NCBI GenBank assembly: GCA_026419815.1
Contig: JAOAKR010000029.1
Span: 1-7,728 of the forward strand
DNA from: Microcaldota archaeon
GTDB lineage: Archaea > Micrarchaeota > Micrarchaeia > CAILAH01
Reading direction: 5' to 3'
Length of the DNA stretch: 7,728 bases
The position numbers and the translations under genes are program-made. Below are positions 5,485-7,728 of the stretch, one piece after another. The notes under the pieces were generated by a model. The model was not told where the DNA came from. It did not search any database and saw only the letters and a program-made list of their open reading frames with translations. Position 1 is the first letter of the stretch; each line of letters begins with the position of its first letter.

Positions 5485-7266
5485 TCAAGCATCCTTTTTC
5501 CCAATTTTTTTCATAAGCTCCTCAGCGTCAACCTGGAGCCTGTACTTTGAAAGGATTGCCTTGGGATCATCACCCTCACTTGCAATTAGCGCATCCAATT
5601 CTTTGCCCGTGACCTTCTTGAGCCCACCTAACTCTATTGCCTCACGCACACCAACTTTTTTTACCAGTACATCGCGCAGCACTTGCTCAACAGCCTTCTT
5701 TGTTATCCTGCCCTCAGAGCACAGCATTATCGCCTCAACAATCACGCCGTCATCAAGCGAATCAGTGTCCAGCCCTTCACGGGAGAGCGTCTTGAGCGTA
5801 TTAGTGAACGTGACCGCCGCAATCATAGGGTTTGCGCCGCCCGCAACCGCAGAGAGGTATGCGTGCAAGCGCTTGGACCTGAACAGCTGCTCGGCAAGAT
5901 CCCTGTTTGTCTGCATCTCCAGCTCCTTAAGGACCACCTCAGGGTCTTTTGGCACGTACTTTTCAGCCTCGTGGAGCATCTCACCAGTGACATCAATCCC
6001 CTGCAAATCAGTCTCTGGGTACATCCTAGCCCCCGACGCCATCGGCCGCATATACCGCGTGTCGCCGTTGCCAAGCGATTTCCTGGTTTCAGCGGGCACC
6101 TCGCGCATATACGCCCTCCTTACAATTTCCCTGAGCGCAAGCTGCATCTTCCTGCCGTTTGCGCCCACAAGTATTGCGTATGAATCGCCAGCTGAAACAC
6201 CCAGCGCGCTTTCAACGGTCGCCCGGTCAATCCCATACTTTTGCAAGTCCTCATCGCCGTGTATCATCCCACCGAACCCAAACGGCCGCGCGTAATCGCT
6301 CACCTCAGTGCCGTACCTCCTCCCCCCAAACAGCTCCGTGCCCATCACGCCCCGCAATCCCGGCAGCTTCACGGCAATCGCACGCGCCCCCCCGGCAATA
6401 GCTTTTGCAAGCCATCCCTTTGCGTTTTTTATGCATTCAGTAACATCAGCCGGCACAGCCTCAGGCACTTTTGCGGGGATACGCCTGCAAATCCCAATAA
6501 GCATCTTTTGCCGCTGCACCTCGTTCTCCACAATTAGCGGTATCTCGTCAAGCTCCTGCACGCCCTTAATCTCAACGCGCGCACCGCCTGGTATTGATAT
6601 GTTGAGGTCTTGCCGTATCGTGCCGATGCCGCGCGCAGCCATCCCGGTCATCCTGAGCATCATGCCTATTGCAAGCGCAACATCGCGCGCCTCATCACCG
6701 CTTGATATGCAGGGCTCCGTGGCAATCTCAATAAGCGGTATGCCCAGCCTGTTGAGCGCAAACCGCGTGCCGTTGCCGCCGTCAACGATGCCTGCACTTT
6801 CCTCCTCTAAGCACAAGGTCTGTATCCCTATCGTTTTGCCGCCAGATTTAAGTGCGCCGCCGAGCGACACAATTGCAGTCCTCTGGAAGCCGGACGTGTT
6901 GCTTCCATCAATCACCGCCTTCCTCATCACATAAATACGGGCCGGGATGCTCGCCCCCAAGTATCTTGACACTGCAAGCGCAACGAGCAGTGCAGTGCGG
7001 TCAATATCGTGCGGCGGCTCCTCATCAAGCTCAACAAGGCAGTTGTTTGGGTAAACTTCATATGTGAACTCTTTCCCGCGCATCTCCTCCTGCACGGATG
7101 CAATATCCAGTTCGCCGAGCTCGCTGCGTACACTGTGCAATCTCCGCGTTATTGTGAAAAGCGGGCCGCCCACACTTTCAGACGGACACCTGCAAAACAG
7201 CTTGCCCGTGCTGAGCCGCTGGTGTATCTCAAGCCCAATCCTTATGCCGTCCCCATTATCAGCCAT
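5485..7266 (-). CDS. gatE: Glutamyl-tRNA(Gln) amidotransferase subunit E
   Basis: GatE is the archaea-specific tRNA-binding and kinase subunit of GatDE. It phosphorylates Glu on misacylated Glu-tRNA(Gln), and ammonia from the asparaginase-like GatD then yields Gln-tRNA(Gln). Numbering is from ATG 7266 (593 residues; the family is about 600-630). The PET112-type cradle domain shows IRIGLEIHQRLSTGKLFC (8-25), CLEEESAGIVDGG (152-164), FALNRLGIPLIEIATEP (169-185) and GTIRQDLNISIPGGARVEIK (215-234). The AspRS-like GAD insertion lies at about 295-400 (LPGLRGVMGTEL; YARPFGFGGMIHGDED). DTRYMRPMASGARMYPETD (402-420) follows, then a YqeY-like helical tail. An ATG at 7347 is in frame but lies well inside the upstream gene. 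ATG 7266 is preferred because GGGGAG sits just upstream and the conserved motif begins at residue 8. It starts 10 nt after the preceding stop. gatD is not in the window, as is common since the two genes are often unlinked. Confidence 0.96.
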   Translation of the reverse strand: MADNGDGIRIGLEIHQRLSTGKLFCRCPSESVGGPLFTITRRLHSVRSELGELDIASVQEEMRGKEFTYEVYPNNCLVELDEEPPHDIDRTALLVALAVSRYLGASIPARIYVMRKAVIDGSNTSGFQRTAIVSLGGALKSGGKTIGIQTLCLEEESAGIVDGGNGTRFALNRLGIPLIEIATEPCISSGDEARDVALAIGMMLRMTGMAARGIGTIRQDLNISIPGGARVEIKGVQELDEIPLIVENEVQRQKMLIGICRRIPAKVPEAVPADVTECIKNAKGWLAKAIAGGARAIAVKLPGLRGVMGTELFGGRRYGTEVSDYARPFGFGGMIHGDEDLQKYGIDRATVESALGVSAGDSYAILVGANGRKMQLALREIVRRAYMREVPAETRKSLGNGDTRYMRPMASGARMYPETDLQGIDVTGEMLHEAEKYVPKDPEVVLKELEMQTNRDLAEQLFRSKRLHAYLSAVAGGANPMIAAVTFTNTLKTLSREGLDTDSLDDGVIVEAIMLCSEGRITKKAVEQVLRDVLVKKVGVREAIELGGLKKVTGKELDALIASEGDDPKAILSKYRLQVDAEELMKKIGKKDA

Positions 7267-7269
7267 ATG

Positions 7270-7275
7270 CTCCCC
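7270..7275 (-). promoter_or_regulatory. Ribosome-binding site of gatE
   Basis: GGGGAG on the minus strand sits 3 nt from ATG 7266, in the 10-nt gap after the upstream stop codon. The spacing is tight, but the purine run is absent at the alternative upstream ATG. Translation of gatE probably follows read-through from the cysteine-repeat gene. Confidence 0.45.
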
Positions 7276-7276
7276 A

Positions 7277-7728
7277 TCAGCCGGATTTAGGCGGGTTCCT
7301 TGCACGCTTGTAGCACTCCGCAGCTTGCTCCGGGTATTCAGAAGCATTTATCCTTGCGCAGTCCTCCTCCTTTACCTTCCCATCAACTATTGCATTGCTG
7401 AAGCACGCAGTTTTCCCAGAAACCATTATGCTCTCGCAATAGTGCGGCTTGTAATACTTCTGTGCCACGACTGAGATGCAGAAGTCCCTGTCCTTATATG
7501 GCTCGTAGGTAAACGTATCAACAATCTCAAGGCAGGGCGCAATAGTGCCGGTTGCCATTGCAACTGAAGTGTAGCCCGCCCGCCTGTTCGGATAGTAAAG
7601 GATATTGGCGCACAGTGAATATTCGCCCGAAGCCAGCGCAACCGCTGCGTAGCATTCTTCCCTGTATTCGCTCGTTGATATAGGCTCGCAAATCCTGCCA
7701 TCCATCCCCGTTATGCGGGAGGACTGCT
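7277..7728 (-). CDS. Cysteine-rich repeat protein, N-terminus off the window
   Basis: I do not recognise a named family. Numbering is from an internal ATG at 7705, but the frame stays open to the window edge, so the gene probably begins outside. Nine cysteines fall at 6, 18, 32, 58, 76, 90, 101, 116 and 131. They form a degenerate unit: a Cys followed by a short helix such as YAAVALASGEYSL, a second Cys 14-15 residues on, then a linker of 10-17 residues. The 18-32, 76-90 and 101-116 pairs keep this spacing. A fourth unit, at 44-58, has Gly44 where Cys is expected. The rest is polar, with tyrosines. Such paired cysteines suggest disulfide-stapled helical hairpins, as in exported or lipoprotein-like cysteine-repeat proteins I associate with DPANN archaea; any signal peptide would lie off the window. 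It ends 10 nt before gatE, so co-transcription is likely, but a functional link to amidotransferase is not implied. Confidence 0.75.
   Translation of the reverse strand, partial: QSSRITGMDGRICEPISTSEYREECYAAVALASGEYSLCANILYYPNRRAGYTSVAMATGTIAPCLEIVDTFTYEPYKDRDFCISVVAQKYYKPHYCESIMVSGKTACFSNAIVDGKVKEEDCARINASEYPEQAAECYKRARNPPKSG

Noticed and set aside
5561..6295. Long plus-strand open frame (244 codons) opposite gatE
   Set aside because: It is antisense to a strongly conserved enzyme, and its serine- and proline-rich translation resembles no protein; it is a by-product of codon use on the other strand.
1..7728. Mobile element, CRISPR array, defence or toxin-antitoxin system
   Set aside because: Both strands were read for repeat arrays, transposase or integrase motifs and small paired ORFs; none was found and every larger gene is a housekeeping or repeat protein.

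Overview
The window looks like a piece of archaeal chromosome carrying housekeeping genes. The evidence is a Glu-tRNA(Gln) amidotransferase subunit GatE (an archaea-specific family), an Ogg2-type 8-oxoguanine glycosylase, an archaeal-style arginyl-tRNA synthetase, and TTTAAA-type TATA elements 26-30 nt in front of several start codons. A partial cysteine-repeat protein at the right edge resembles proteins I associate with DPANN archaea (Micrarchaeota, Diapherotrites and relatives). A DPANN source is therefore my best guess, but it is an inference and there is no rRNA here to test it.

Layout from left to right. Positions 1-17 are not genomic: they match the Tn5/Nextera mosaic end, so the left edge is a contig end with uncut adapter. 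It truncates a minus-strand phosphoenolpyruvate synthase gene (18-1239) just after its catalytic-histidine motif. A 70-bp divergent promoter region with an imperfect palindrome separates it from a plus-strand MarC-family membrane protein (1310-1891). Next is a plus-strand ankyrin-repeat protein (1942-2646) with its own TATA element. A 160-bp convergent intergenic stretch (2647-2806) holds a near-identical 17-bp direct repeat and no convincing gene. Then come three minus-strand genes: argS (2807-4654), ogg (4679-5380, directly upstream of argS, with TGAATG at the junction) and gatE (5485-7266). A partial cysteine-rich repeat protein (7277-7728) lies 10 nt upstream of gatE and probably shares its transcript.

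Functionally the genes cover gluconeogenic entry (PEP synthase), aminoacyl-tRNA supply (direct Arg-tRNA charging; the amidation route to Gln-tRNA) and repair of oxidised guanine. MarC, the ankyrin protein and the cysteine-repeat protein have no specific role that I can assign. I found no CRISPR array, insertion sequence, integrase, toxin-antitoxin pair or other obvious defence system. The points most worth a second look are the cysteine-repeat protein, the TATA-like element built from the last codons of ogg, the divergent-promoter palindrome and the adapter at the left end.
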